Below, one piece after another: positions 18,232 through 26,566 of a stretch of DNA of 64,000 nt. The translations under genes and the position numbers were made by a program. Source of the stretch: Kineosporiaceae bacterium (lineage in GTDB: Bacteria; Actinomycetota; Actinomycetes; Actinomycetales; Kineosporiaceae). Below the pieces are notes generated by a model, which worked only from the letters and a program-made list of their open reading frames with translations, did no database searches and was not told the DNA's origin. The stretch covers positions 868,001 to 932,000 of the forward strand of contig JADJPO010000001.1 of assembly GCA_016713225.1 (NCBI GenBank), given 5' to 3'. How positions within the stretch are numbered: position 1 is the first letter of the stretch; each line of letters begins with the position of its first letter.

Positions 18232-19164
18232 TCAGCCCTTGAGACCGCCGGCGAGCAGGCCGCGGACGAAGTACCGCTGCAGCGAGATGAACACGCCCAT
18301 CGGCACGATCATCGACACGAACGCGCCGGCCGTGAGCCGTTGCCACTCCGATCCGCGGGTGCCGGCCAGGTCGGCCAGGGCCGCGGTCAGCGGCTTGGTC
18401 TCGGTCGTACCGAACACCAGACCGACGAGCAGGTCGTTCCAGATGTAGAGGAACTGGAAGATCCCGATCGAGGCGATCGCCGGCACGATGAGCGGCAACA
18501 CGATGCTCCGGAAGATCCGGGCATGGTCGGCGCCGTCGACCCGGGCCGCCTCCATGAGCTCACCGGGCAGGTCGCTCATGAAGTTGTGCAACAGGTAGGT
18601 CACCAAAGGCATACCGAAGCACACGTGGGCGATCCAGATCGTCATGAACTTGCCGGTGCCCTGGGGGTCGAGCTGGCTGAACGGGTACCAGGACGAGAAG
18701 ATCTTGAGCAGGGGCACCAGGGCCATCTGCAACGGCACGATCTGCAGCGCGAACATCGCGATGAAGACCCAGTCGCGCAGCCGCCACCGCATCCACGACA
18801 GCGCGTACGCCGCCAGCGCGCCGAAGAACAGCGAGAACAACACCGCCGGCACGGTGATCACCAGCGAGTTCAGGAAGAAGTTCGCCAGCCGTCCGCTGCT
18901 CGAGGCCCCGAAGAGCACCTCTCGGTAGTTGTCCAGGGTGAACGACGGGCTCGTGAACGCCGTCCACCAGCCGGTGCCCTTGATCTCCTTCTCGGGCCGG
19001 AACGACGAGAGCGCCAGGCCGAAGGTCGGGATCGTCCAGATGATCGCGATGATCACCGCGACCAGTGAGGCGATGGGATTGGACATCTTCTTCTTGACCC
19101 GGCCGGCGGCCGCGTTCGCTGCCCCCGTGGCGGTGGTCGCGGCAGGGGTGACCGTGGCGCTCAT
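18232..19164 (-). CDS. Carbohydrate ABC transporter permease (MalG type)
   Basis: 310 residues with a cytoplasmic Ala/Thr-rich N-terminus and six predicted membrane helices. The binding-protein-dependent permease signature EAARVDGADHARIF is the loop that docks on the ATPase. It is the second inner-membrane subunit of a CUT1-type sugar importer. The ATG at 19164 overlaps the stop of the upstream permease as ATGA, so the two are translationally coupled. No ATP-binding subunit is encoded in the operon. As in many Actinomycetota, a shared MsiK-like ATPase elsewhere probably energises it. Confidence 0.92.
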   Translation of the reverse strand: MSATVTPAATTATGAANAAAGRVKKKMSNPIASLVAVIIAIIWTIPTFGLALSSFRPEKEIKGTGWWTAFTSPSFTLDNYREVLFGASSSGRLANFFLNSLVITVPAVLFSLFFGALAAYALSWMRWRLRDWVFIAMFALQIVPLQMALVPLLKIFSSWYPFSQLDPQGTGKFMTIWIAHVCFGMPLVTYLLHNFMSDLPGELMEAARVDGADHARIFRSIVLPLIVPAIASIGIFQFLYIWNDLLVGLVFGTTETKPLTAALADLAGTRGSEWQRLTAGAFVSMIVPMGVFISLQRYFVRGLLAGGLKG

Positions 19165-20135
19165 CGTGCCTCCAACCTCTGACGGCGCAGCTGGCGCACC
19201 TGGTAGATGACGACCGGGGTGACGAGCACGAAGAGGAACACCGCCAGTGCGGAGCCCCAGCCCTGCTGGTTGCCGACGAAGGAGTAGAAGTACATGCCGT
19301 TGGCGACCACGCTGGTCTCGTAGTTGCCGCCGGTCATGGTGCGGACGATGTCGAAGACCTTGAGCACCCCGATCGTGATCGTGGTGAAGACCACCACCAC
19401 CGTCGGCCGGACCGTCGGCAACGTGATCTTCCAGAACATCTCCCACGCGTTGACGCCGTCGAGCCGGGCGGCTTCGATCATGTCGTTGGGGATGCCCTTG
19501 ATGGCGGCGGACAGCACGACCATCGAGAAACCGGCCTGTACCCAGATCATGACGATGATGAGCAGGAAGGTGTTCCACGGCGCGTTGAGCAGCCACTGCT
19601 GGGTCTCGAACCCGAGCTTCTTGGTGATGGCGTTGAGCAGGCCGATCTGCTCGAACCGGGTGGCCTTGTAGGCGAAGACGAACTTCCAGATGATCGCTGC
19701 GGCCACGCCGGAGATCGCCATCGGCAGGAACACGAAGATCTTGGCCAGCGACTCTCGCTTCATCTTGTCGATGAGCAGGGCGTAGATGAGCCCGATCGCC
19801 ACCGAGAAGATCGGGGTGAAGAGCACCCAGATCGCTGTGTTGCGCACGTTGAGCAGGCCGTCGGGATCGGTGAAGATCCACTTGTAGTTGGCCAGCCCCA
19901 CCCAGGATTCGCCCTGGGGATCCTTGAACGACAGCAGGAACGTGTTGACTGCCGGGTAGACCAAGCCGAATGTCACGAGCAGGATCGGCGGGGCGATGAA
20001 CCAGAAGATCTGAGCCCGGTCACGGAAGAGTTTCTTGGGCCAGTTGTCGACGATCAACATGATCGCCCCGGCCACGACGATGAAGGCGACGATGCCCACG
20101 ACCAGCATCGTGACTTTTGGTGCCCAGTTCTCCAT
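19161..20135 (-). CDS. Sugar ABC transporter permease (MalF type)
   Basis: 324 residues with an N-terminal membrane anchor and a six-helix permease core. The EAA loop reads EAARLDGVNAWEMFWKI. It is the first permease of the CUT1 sugar importer, following the binding-protein gene after a 172-bp gap that holds a strong hairpin. The start at ATG 20135 has a purine-rich stretch (GACGAGC) a few bases upstream. Confidence 0.92.
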   Translation of the reverse strand: MENWAPKVTMLVVGIVAFIVVAGAIMLIVDNWPKKLFRDRAQIFWFIAPPILLVTFGLVYPAVNTFLLSFKDPQGESWVGLANYKWIFTDPDGLLNVRNTAIWVLFTPIFSVAIGLIYALLIDKMKRESLAKIFVFLPMAISGVAAAIIWKFVFAYKATRFEQIGLLNAITKKLGFETQQWLLNAPWNTFLLIIVMIWVQAGFSMVVLSAAIKGIPNDMIEAARLDGVNAWEMFWKITLPTVRPTVVVVFTTITIGVLKVFDIVRTMTGGNYETSVVANGMYFYSFVGNQQGWGSALAVFLFVLVTPVVIYQVRQLRRQRLEAR

Positions 20136-20242
20136 GCTCGTCCTCCTCGACGGAAAGAGCTGGTGGGACGTGACAGGTCACGTCCGGGGCGCGCGAGGCG
20201 GGGTACGACCCGGGCGCGCCCGGTTCTGGCCTGCAGTTGGCT

Positions 20243-20281
20243 GACGGTGGCCGCGAGGCGTGACGCCTCGCGGCCACCGTC
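20243..20281 (-). terminator. 18-bp perfect stem between binding-protein and permease genes
   Basis: GACGGTGGCCGCGAGGCG (20243-20260) is exactly complementary to CGCCTCGCGGCCACCGTC (20264-20281), with a TGA loop. It lies 26 bp after the stop of the solute-binding protein gene and before the permeases of the same operon. In sugar importers such intercistronic stems protect or attenuate the mRNA, so that binding protein is made in excess over permease. There is no T-run, which favours a partial attenuator or stabiliser over full termination. Confidence 0.8.
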
Positions 20282-20307
20282 GGACGATCACCGACGAGCA
20301 GAACTCG

Positions 20308-21711
20308 TCAGCTCTTCGGCCAGGAGGCCTCGACGGCACCGGTCACGGTCTTGGTGTCCGCACCGGTGATCCAGTTGACCATGCCCTTCCAGAACGTCCC
20401 GGCACCGACCGCAGCCGGCATCAGGTCCGAGGCGTCGAACCGGAAGACCGTGGTCGGGTCCTGCAGGATCTTGACCGACAGCTGCTGGATCGGGTTCGGC
20501 TTCTGGTCGGTGACCGTCAGCACGTTCTCGACCTTGAGCTGCTTGTTCGGCGTGATCCAGTCACCGAGCTTGGCCTTCTCGTTCACCCAGTTCGCGTCCT
20601 GCAGGTAGAGCTGCACCGCCTGGGTCTCGGGCTTCTCGTTGAACGCGGCGAGGAACTCGCCACCACCGAGCACCGGCTTGCCCTTGGCTGCGTCGACCGG
20701 CGGCAGGTAGAAGGCGAAGACGTCGCCGTCCTCGGCGACCTTCGTGCCCTCGGGCCACTGGTTGGCGTAGAACGAGGCCTGACGGTGCATCGCGCACTGA
20801 CCCTCGACGATCGGCTTGCCGCCGTCCTGGAACGCGGTGGTCACGATCGACTTGACGTCGCCGTAGCCGCCGTTCATGTACTTGTCGTTCTTCAGGATCG
20901 CGCCGGCCTTGTCGAAGGCGTCGATGACCTTGGGGTCGTTGAACGGGATCTTGTGCTGGTACCACTGGTCGTAGACGTCCGGCCCCTGGGTGCGGAGCAT
21001 GATGTCCTCGATCCAGTCGGTGCCCGGCCAGCCGGTCGCGTCACCGGACTCGAAGCCCGCGCACCACGGCTTGTCGACCTTGCCGCTGGCGGCGATCGTG
21101 TCGCTCAGCTTGAGCAGCTCGTCCCACGTCTGCGGCACGGTCCAGCCGTTGTCCTTGAACATCTTGGGCGAGTACCAGACAAACGACTTGACGTTGGCGC
21201 CGAGCGGCGGCGCGTAGAACGTGCCTCCGATGGTGCCGTAGGCCAGCCAGTCCTTGGAGAAGTTGGCCTCGGAGGCGGCCTTCACCTTGTCCGACGCCGG
21301 CTTGACGGCCTTGAGGCCGACCAGCGTCTGCAGCAGGCCCGGCTGCGGGATCGGGGCCAGGTCGGGGGCGTTGTTGCCCTTGACCCGCACCTGCAACTGG
21401 GTCTCGAACTCGCCGGAGCCGTTCCACTGGATGTCGATACCGGTGCACTTCTGGAAGGCCTCGAACGACTTCTCGAAGCGCTCCGCCTCGACGTCGCGGA
21501 TGGACGTGTAGATCTCGACCTTCTTGCCTTCGAACTTGCCGTAGTCGGCGAAAGCGGCACAGTCGCCGCCCGCAGCGCCGGCAGCGGACGACGCCGCGCC
21601 GGACGTGCTGGCGGAGTCACCGCTCGAGCCACCGCACGCCGACAGGGCGAGGGCGACACCGAGGGTGGTCGCGACGGCGGTCGAACCGCGCCGATATGTA
21701 CGTGCTGCCAT
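20308..21711 (-). CDS. Extracellular sugar-binding lipoprotein of ABC importer
   Basis: 467 residues with a basic signal peptide and lipobox ALSAC (Cys near 26), then a Ser/Gly linker and a type 1 extracellular solute-binding fold. It delivers a sugar to the two permeases encoded downstream. The length and the segments LAPIPQPGLLQ, AFDKAGAILKN and CAMHRQASFYANQWP fit cluster-B/CUT1 binding proteins for oligosaccharides or glucosides. The nearby GH36-like hydrolase gene upstream hints at an alpha-galactoside, but that is inference. Its promoter region contains an operator-like dyad at 21773-21789. Confidence 0.9.
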   Translation of the reverse strand: MAARTYRRGSTAVATTLGVALALSACGGSSGDSASTSGAASSAAGAAGGDCAAFADYGKFEGKKVEIYTSIRDVEAERFEKSFEAFQKCTGIDIQWNGSGEFETQLQVRVKGNNAPDLAPIPQPGLLQTLVGLKAVKPASDKVKAASEANFSKDWLAYGTIGGTFYAPPLGANVKSFVWYSPKMFKDNGWTVPQTWDELLKLSDTIAASGKVDKPWCAGFESGDATGWPGTDWIEDIMLRTQGPDVYDQWYQHKIPFNDPKVIDAFDKAGAILKNDKYMNGGYGDVKSIVTTAFQDGGKPIVEGQCAMHRQASFYANQWPEGTKVAEDGDVFAFYLPPVDAAKGKPVLGGGEFLAAFNEKPETQAVQLYLQDANWVNEKAKLGDWITPNKQLKVENVLTVTDQKPNPIQQLSVKILQDPTTVFRFDASDLMPAAVGAGTFWKGMVNWITGADTKTVTGAVEASWPKS

Positions 21712-21769
21712 GAGTTTCCTCTCGGTCCAACGACGACCGGGCGCCGTCGCCCGGTTTGCGTGTCGGCGC

Positions 21770-21799
21770 TATGTAAACGATTTCGTAACGCCGTGGCAA
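21770..21799 (-). promoter_or_regulatory. Promoter with LacI-type operator for the sugar ABC operon
   Basis: Read on the minus strand, TTGCCA (21794-21799) and TACATA (21770-21775) are separated by 18 bp and resemble -35 and -10 boxes. Between them and covering the -10 is GTTACGAAATCGTTTAC (21773-21789), an imperfect palindrome with the central CG-containing form of LacI/GalR-family sites. A second related AT-rich motif, ATCGTTATCGC, lies about 30 bp further upstream. An ACCGGGCG/CGCCCGGT hairpin at 21736-21755 lies in the leader. No LacI-type regulator is encoded in the window. Confidence 0.5.
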
Positions 21800-21927
21800 C
21801 TGCGGGGAAGCACCAAAGCGATAACGATTGGGTCACGTCATGATGGGCCTGCTGCCGCTGCTGTTCCGGGTCGTCGCCGGGGGCCGGATCGAGGCTGGCC
21901 AGGGCAGGTCCTCGACGGTACAAGGGG

Positions 21928-23484
21928 TCAGTCACTGAAGGGCCAACCGCCGTCGGGGCCGGCCCAGTCGTAGGTCTGACGGTGGGCTCCCAGCTGCCAC
22001 TGCGCGGGCGTGGCCGACGCCGTCCAGTCCAGCGGCACGGCGACCGGAGGCCCGGACGATGCCAGGGTGAAGGCGTCACGCAGTGCCGCGGCCACCATCG
22101 GGGTGCGTGAGCCGGGGTCCACCGAGACGAAGGCCGGCGTCCCGCTGGCCGTGAGCAGGTGCAGCCACTGCACGGTCTGGCGCCACGGCAGCTCGGAGGT
22201 GATCGGTGCGACGTCGGCGTCCACCGCGTACAGCGCCCCGTGCTGCGCGGCCCGGAAGGCCAGGGAGTTGATCGCCATCCGACGCGTGCGGTTCCACGAG
22301 CGGCCCGAGGCGTCGTCCCCGATGCGTTGCAGCTCGGCATGACCCGCCACGAGATGGCCGAAGGCATTGCAGCCCATGAGGATCGCCGGCCCCGAGGCCT
22401 CCCGCATCGTGGCATAGAGCCCGGTGATGATCTCGGCGGACGTGCGATGGCGATCGGCGAACGACCAGCCGTCGTCCGTGATCGTGCCGCCCATCTGAAA
22501 GCCCCAGCGGCCCAGCAGGTCCCACACGGTGAAGTCGTGCTTGACCATGGTGTAGCCCCAGCCGGCGAAGCGCTGCAGCTGCTCGCGGATGCTGGCCAGG
22601 ACCTCGGGCACGCTGGGGTCCATTGCGCCACCGCCACGAGCCAGCCGCCACCGGTCGCGGTGTTCCGGCAGTGGCGTGAGCGGGCGATACCACAAACCGG
22701 GCCGAACTCCACTCTCGCGCAACCGACGTGCCAGGTCACCGATGTGTCCGAAGCGGTGATTGCCGATCCACGGGCCGTGGCCCAACCCGCCGGCCGACCA
22801 GCCGTCGTCCACCATGAGGTAGGGCCTGTTGGTGGTGTCGGTGGCCGCTCGTGAGGTGAACTCGGCGAGGGCGAGAATGCTCCCCGCGGTGGAGGTGCCG
22901 AGGGCGTAGTGCCAGTCGTTCGCTCCGTACACCGGGTGCGCCGGCAGCCGCGGTGTCGGACTCATCTCCCGGCAGAGCCGCTGGTGGACGGCGAAGGCGC
23001 TCTCGTCGTCCTCGCCCTCGACCATGACCACGTCGCACACCGGCAGCGTGCGCTCGCCCAGTCGGATCGCCGTTCCGCCGTTGCGGACGTCGGCCCACAG
23101 CGAGACACCCGCACGGTCGGCGGTCCAGAAGCACAGGGCGCCGGGGCCGACCCTGACGCCGTACCCGGTGGTGGACCGGTCGGTGGTCGCGAGGAACGAC
23201 CACGGCATCACTCGTTCGGCCCGTTCGGGCAGCCAGCCGAGGTCGCCGTAGGAGCGCTCCCACGCGTCGGGTAGGTAACGGCGGACGGCGCTGGCGTCGC
23301 CGTGCCAGCGCAGCACGATCCGGCTCACCGCTGCGCTGCCGGCCAGTCTCACCCGCAGCACGTCGTCCACGAGGTCGGTCGTCAGGTGCAGCGTCGCGCC
23401 GTCCAGGGGGATCTCGGCCTCACCGTCGAAGGCGCGCACCAGGTCGGGATCGCGCAGGACGGCCACCAGGGGTGTCGCGCTCAC
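21928..23484 (-). CDS. GH36/GH27-like glycoside hydrolase (alpha-galactosidase-like)
   Basis: 518 residues from GTG 23484, whose bases form GTGA with the stop of the upstream phosphatase gene. An N-terminal beta-rich region precedes a TIM barrel with VDDGW near 225, GLWYRPL, the likely nucleophile segment MVKHDF near 313, and a candidate acid/base in RIGDD near 387. These are the positions of the clan D alpha-galactosidases. No signal peptide is seen, so it would act on imported sugars. The gene lies directly upstream of the sugar importer on the same strand, which supports a role in alpha-galactoside use. It is nevertheless translationally coupled to signalling genes. Confidence 0.75.
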   Translation of the reverse strand: MSATPLVAVLRDPDLVRAFDGEAEIPLDGATLHLTTDLVDDVLRVRLAGSAAVSRIVLRWHGDASAVRRYLPDAWERSYGDLGWLPERAERVMPWSFLATTDRSTTGYGVRVGPGALCFWTADRAGVSLWADVRNGGTAIRLGERTLPVCDVVMVEGEDDESAFAVHQRLCREMSPTPRLPAHPVYGANDWHYALGTSTAGSILALAEFTSRAATDTTNRPYLMVDDGWSAGGLGHGPWIGNHRFGHIGDLARRLRESGVRPGLWYRPLTPLPEHRDRWRLARGGGAMDPSVPEVLASIREQLQRFAGWGYTMVKHDFTVWDLLGRWGFQMGGTITDDGWSFADRHRTSAEIITGLYATMREASGPAILMGCNAFGHLVAGHAELQRIGDDASGRSWNRTRRMAINSLAFRAAQHGALYAVDADVAPITSELPWRQTVQWLHLLTASGTPAFVSVDPGSRTPMVAAALRDAFTLASSGPPVAVPLDWTASATPAQWQLGAHRQTYDWAGPDGGWPFSD

Positions 23485-23915
23485 CCGGACCACCCGGACC
23501 CGCCACGCAGCCGGCGCACCCACCAGCGCTGCCAGGGGGTCTCGACCGCCCGGGGGTGGTAGGTCCGACGCACCCACGGCACCGCTTCGGCCGAGGGCAG
23601 ACCGTCCAGGACGGCGAGGGCCGCCAGGGCGGTGCCGGTGCGTCCGATACCGCCGGCGCACCCCACCTCGACCCGTTGCCCGGCACGGGCACGATGCAGG
23701 GCATCGCTCAGGGCGGCCAGGGCATCATCGCGATCGGTCGGCACCCAGAAGTCCGGCCACAGGACCCGCCGGTGCTCCCAGGGCGGGGGGTCGGCCGGGG
23801 CGAGCATCACGGTGAGGTCGGCCGGGCTGGGTGGTGGGCGCCGCAGGCTGCGGCCTCGCACCGTGGCGCCGCCGGGCAGGGTCACCACTCCGTCGAGGCG
23901 ATCCCAGGCGGTCAT
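23481..23915 (-). CDS. Protein tyrosine / dual-specificity phosphatase-like protein
   Basis: 144 residues. The catalytic P-loop reads GCAGGIGRTGTA (Cys near 84, Arg 6 residues later), the CX5R signature of cysteine phosphatases. LWPDFWVP upstream supplies the general-acid aspartate in the position of the WPD loop. The domain is compact and cytosolic. It starts at ATG 23915 overlapping the diguanylate cyclase stop as ATGA, and its stop overlaps the GH36 start as GTGA, so it is the middle of a tightly coupled trio. The substrate may be a phosphoprotein or a phosphorylated small molecule. Confidence 0.8.
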   Translation of the reverse strand: MTAWDRLDGVVTLPGGATVRGRSLRRPPPSPADLTVMLAPADPPPWEHRRVLWPDFWVPTDRDDALAALSDALHRARAGQRVEVGCAGGIGRTGTALAALAVLDGLPSAEAVPWVRRTYHPRAVETPWQRWWVRRLRGGSGWSG

Positions 23916-25588
23916 GCTCCGAGGTTAGCCAGGTTCGGTCCGTGGGCTCGCGGGTGAGCCTCACTCACCGCCGGGCAGCGCCTCGCTGGGGTCGCCGAGG
24001 TGGGCCGCACCTCGAAGTGCACCTGTTTGCCGTGAACCCGATCGCGTCCGGCTTGCTTGGCCTCGTAGAGCAGTTGATCCGCGGCGCCGATGACCCGATC
24101 CAACTCGACGCCACCCGGAGCGTTCACCACACCCGCACTGAAGGTGACGGGCGTGCCGTCGGACAACTCGACCGAGGCGGTCACCTTCTGCCGCAACCGA
24201 TCCAAGAGCAGGACGGCGCCGTCCAGGTCGGTACCGGGGAGCATGATGGCGAACTCCTCGCCACCCCACCGACACAGCCGATCGCTGGTGCGAATACTGT
24301 CCACCATCACCGCCGCCACGGCGGCGAGCACCCGGTCGCCCTCGTGGTGACCGAACCGATCGTTGATCTGCTTGAAGTGGTCCAGATCGATCAGGGCGAG
24401 GGACTGCTGCAACGAAGTGCGGTCGGCCAGATGCGATGTCGGCTCGACGTCCTCGACGAAGCCGCGCCGATTGAGTACCCCCGTGAGGGGGTCGGTCCGG
24501 GTGATCACCGTCACCGAGGCCAGGGTTCGTCGCAGCAGCAGCATCAGATAGAACGTCCCGACCAGGGCGACCATGAGTCCCCACACGTGGGCCGTGGAGC
24601 GAAGCGCCCGCTCGACCAGCGTGCTCAGCTCGAGCTCGTGCAGCAACACCACCCGCCCGTCGAGCAGAGGGTGGACCGTCCACCACCTCGACCCGATCCG
24701 ATGAACTCCCTCCGAGAGGCTTGCCAGCTCTGGGCCGACGTGTTCGCCCGGGTGGAGCGGGCCGATGCGTGCGATCAGATTGCCGTTGCGGCCCACCAAC
24801 TGCGAGGTGCCGGCGGCCTCTCCCGCGCCGAGCATGGTGCGTAGCGTGCTGATGCCGATGTCGGCGCTGGCCACGCCGAGCAGACGCTCGCCGTCCATCA
24901 CCGGATGCGACACGGTGATCATCAGGCCCTTGCCCGCGCCGTCCTCGTACAGGTCGGTGACCACGGTGTCGTGGCGGGGGTTCGCCGAGGGGATCGCCTC
25001 GGTCCAGAACGCGTTGTCGTACTGATCGGCGTTCATCTGGAAGTCGGCGACAGGCACCTTGGGGGCGAGGTACATGAAGTTGCTCGCCGAGGTGTAGTAG
25101 ACCCACACCGCTTCGGAGTCGCGGGACAGGTGAGCCTCGAACTGCCCGTCGAGGTTCAGGGCAGCGGTGATCTCGCGTCGCAGGGCCGGGGTCAGCGATC
25201 GCGCGTCCCCGATCCCCGTGAGGGTGCCGATTCGCGATTCCTGGCCACCGTCGGCGGCCACGCCCGACAGTGCATAGACCTTGTGTTCGGGGTAGTTGCG
25301 CAGAAAGCGCAGATCGTCCTGCGGCAACTGGCTCTCGGTCCAGCGTTGGACGCTGGCAGCCATACCCTCGACCGTTCGGGCGTAGGCGTTGACGTTGCTG
25401 GTGAGCAGCGTTGCCCGCAGGTTGACCACCGCGGCGTCGTTGACCTCGATGGCCCGCGCCTCGGCCAAGGTGAAGCTGCCGGCCATGAGCAGGGCGATCA
25501 GGCCCACCAGGCCGAACAGCACCTTGTCGCGGCCGCCGAGGCGCCGTCCGGACATGGTGCGGCGTCCGGGGTGATCGGCACTGAGCAC
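23912..25588 (-). CDS. Membrane diguanylate cyclase with dCache sensor
   Basis: 558 residues. There are two membrane helices (about 15-40 and 325-350) flanking a large extracytoplasmic double-Cache-like sensor, then a GGDEF domain from about 385. The active site is GGEEF near 442. An RTSD inhibitory site lies exactly five residues before it, and DPLTGVLNRRGF and HFKQINDRFGHHEGD are intact. It should make c-di-GMP in response to an external small molecule and be product-inhibited. GTG 25588 is chosen because AAAGGAG lies six bases upstream. It heads the coupled phosphatase and GH36 operon. With the truncated EAL gene at the left edge it is one of two c-di-GMP enzymes here. Confidence 0.9.
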   Translation of the reverse strand: MLSADHPGRRTMSGRRLGGRDKVLFGLVGLIALLMAGSFTLAEARAIEVNDAAVVNLRATLLTSNVNAYARTVEGMAASVQRWTESQLPQDDLRFLRNYPEHKVYALSGVAADGGQESRIGTLTGIGDARSLTPALRREITAALNLDGQFEAHLSRDSEAVWVYYTSASNFMYLAPKVPVADFQMNADQYDNAFWTEAIPSANPRHDTVVTDLYEDGAGKGLMITVSHPVMDGERLLGVASADIGISTLRTMLGAGEAAGTSQLVGRNGNLIARIGPLHPGEHVGPELASLSEGVHRIGSRWWTVHPLLDGRVVLLHELELSTLVERALRSTAHVWGLMVALVGTFYLMLLLRRTLASVTVITRTDPLTGVLNRRGFVEDVEPTSHLADRTSLQQSLALIDLDHFKQINDRFGHHEGDRVLAAVAAVMVDSIRTSDRLCRWGGEEFAIMLPGTDLDGAVLLLDRLRQKVTASVELSDGTPVTFSAGVVNAPGGVELDRVIGAADQLLYEAKQAGRDRVHGKQVHFEVRPTSATPARRCPAVSEAHPRAHGPNLANLGA

Positions 25589-25706
25589 CGGGGACTCCTT
25601 TCCGTGGCCGGTGGCGGGCCGTGCAGACCCTTGCGCCGTAGTGTCGGCACGTGGGGTTGCTCAACTGAGCCCGAGGCGGAGGATTACCCCGGAACCCTCT
25701 GAGGTG

Positions 25707-25743
25707 GCCCGTTACGCCCCGAGTGACCGAGGGGCATACGGGC
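25707..25743. promoter_or_regulatory. Dyad in the diguanylate cyclase / PRT divergent region
   Basis: GCCCGTTACGCCCC (25707-25720) and GGGGCATACGGGC (25731-25743) form an 11-bp stem with a small internal loop. The dyad sits in the 290-bp region between the divergent diguanylate cyclase and phosphoribosyltransferase genes. The region holds no supported gene. The dyad could be an operator or a leader hairpin of the plus-strand gene. Confidence 0.35.
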
Positions 25744-25879
25744 CGCGGGCCGGTCCTGGATACGCTCGAGGGCCGGTTGGGCCGAAGGTGCTCTGGCGGG
25801 GGATGATGTGCTGCCTCACGCTGGTGGCGGGATGGAGGATCGCCGTGCCGCACTCCGAGCCGGTACCGGTGAGCCGAGC

Positions 25880-26557
25880 ATGACCTTCAGGGATCGCGTG
25901 GACGCCGGCCGTCAGCTGGCTGAGCGGCTGCAGTGGCTCCGCGGCGAGGACGTCGTGGTCCTCGGCCTGCCGCGCGGGGGTGTGGTGGTGGCCTATGAGG
26001 TGGCCGTGGCGCTCGAGGCTCCCTTGGACGTGATCGTGGTGCGCAAGCTGGGCGTGCCGTGGCAGCCCGAACTGGCCATGGGTGCGATCGGTGAGGGCGG
26101 CGTCCGGGTGGTGAACCAGCGCGTCGTCCGCGAGATGGGCGCCTCGACCGAGGTGCTCCAGACCACCGAGGTGGTCGAACGCGAGGCGCTGACCAGGCGG
26201 CTGGCCATGGTGCGGGCCGATCATCCCTGCGTCTCGATCTCCGGCCGGCTCGCCGTCATCGTGGACGACGGGATCGCCACGGGTGCCACGGCTGCGGCGG
26301 CCTGCCAGGTGGCTCGGGCGCAGGGTGCGCGGCGCGTGGTGCTCGCGACACCGGTGGCGCCGCGACATCGGCGATCCGAACTGTTGGCGGTGGCCGACTC
26401 GGTGGTGTGTGTCGATGAGCCGCGCGAACTGGCGTCCGTCGGGTCGGCGTACGACGACTTCACCGTGACCTACGACGAGACCGTGCTGGACTTGCTGGCC
26501 CGTCGGCGGGCCGACCTCGAGGGTTCGGCCCCATCGGCCACCGGGGGCACCCACTAG
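25880..26557 (+). CDS. Phosphoribosyltransferase family protein
   Basis: 225 residues from ATG 25880. This start precedes the conserved FRDRVDAGRQLAERL segment; an upstream in-frame extension is poor in conserved features. The PRPP-binding loop is VIVDDGIATGAT near 126-137, preceded by GLPRGGVVVAYEVA and VVRKLGVPWQPELAMGAIGEGG, which define the ComF-like/stand-alone PRTase group of actinobacteria. The acceptor base is unknown. In other genomes such proteins sit with dienelactone-hydrolase-like or universal stress genes. Here it ends 9 bp before argG and is probably co-transcribed with it. Confidence 0.82.
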   Translation: MTFRDRVDAGRQLAERLQWLRGEDVVVLGLPRGGVVVAYEVAVALEAPLDVIVVRKLGVPWQPELAMGAIGEGGVRVVNQRVVREMGASTEVLQTTEVVEREALTRRLAMVRADHPCVSISGRLAVIVDDGIATGATAAAACQVARAQGARRVVLATPVAPRHRRSELLAVADSVVCVDEPRELASVGSAYDDFTVTYDETVLDLLARRRADLEGSAPSATGGTH

Positions 26558-26566
26558 GCTGGCGGC

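Noticed and set aside
20260..21843. 527-codon plus-strand open frame opposite the sugar-binding lipoprotein
   Set aside because: Low-complexity Leu/Val/Asp/Arg content without a domain; the minus strand encodes a lipobox and solute-binding protein.
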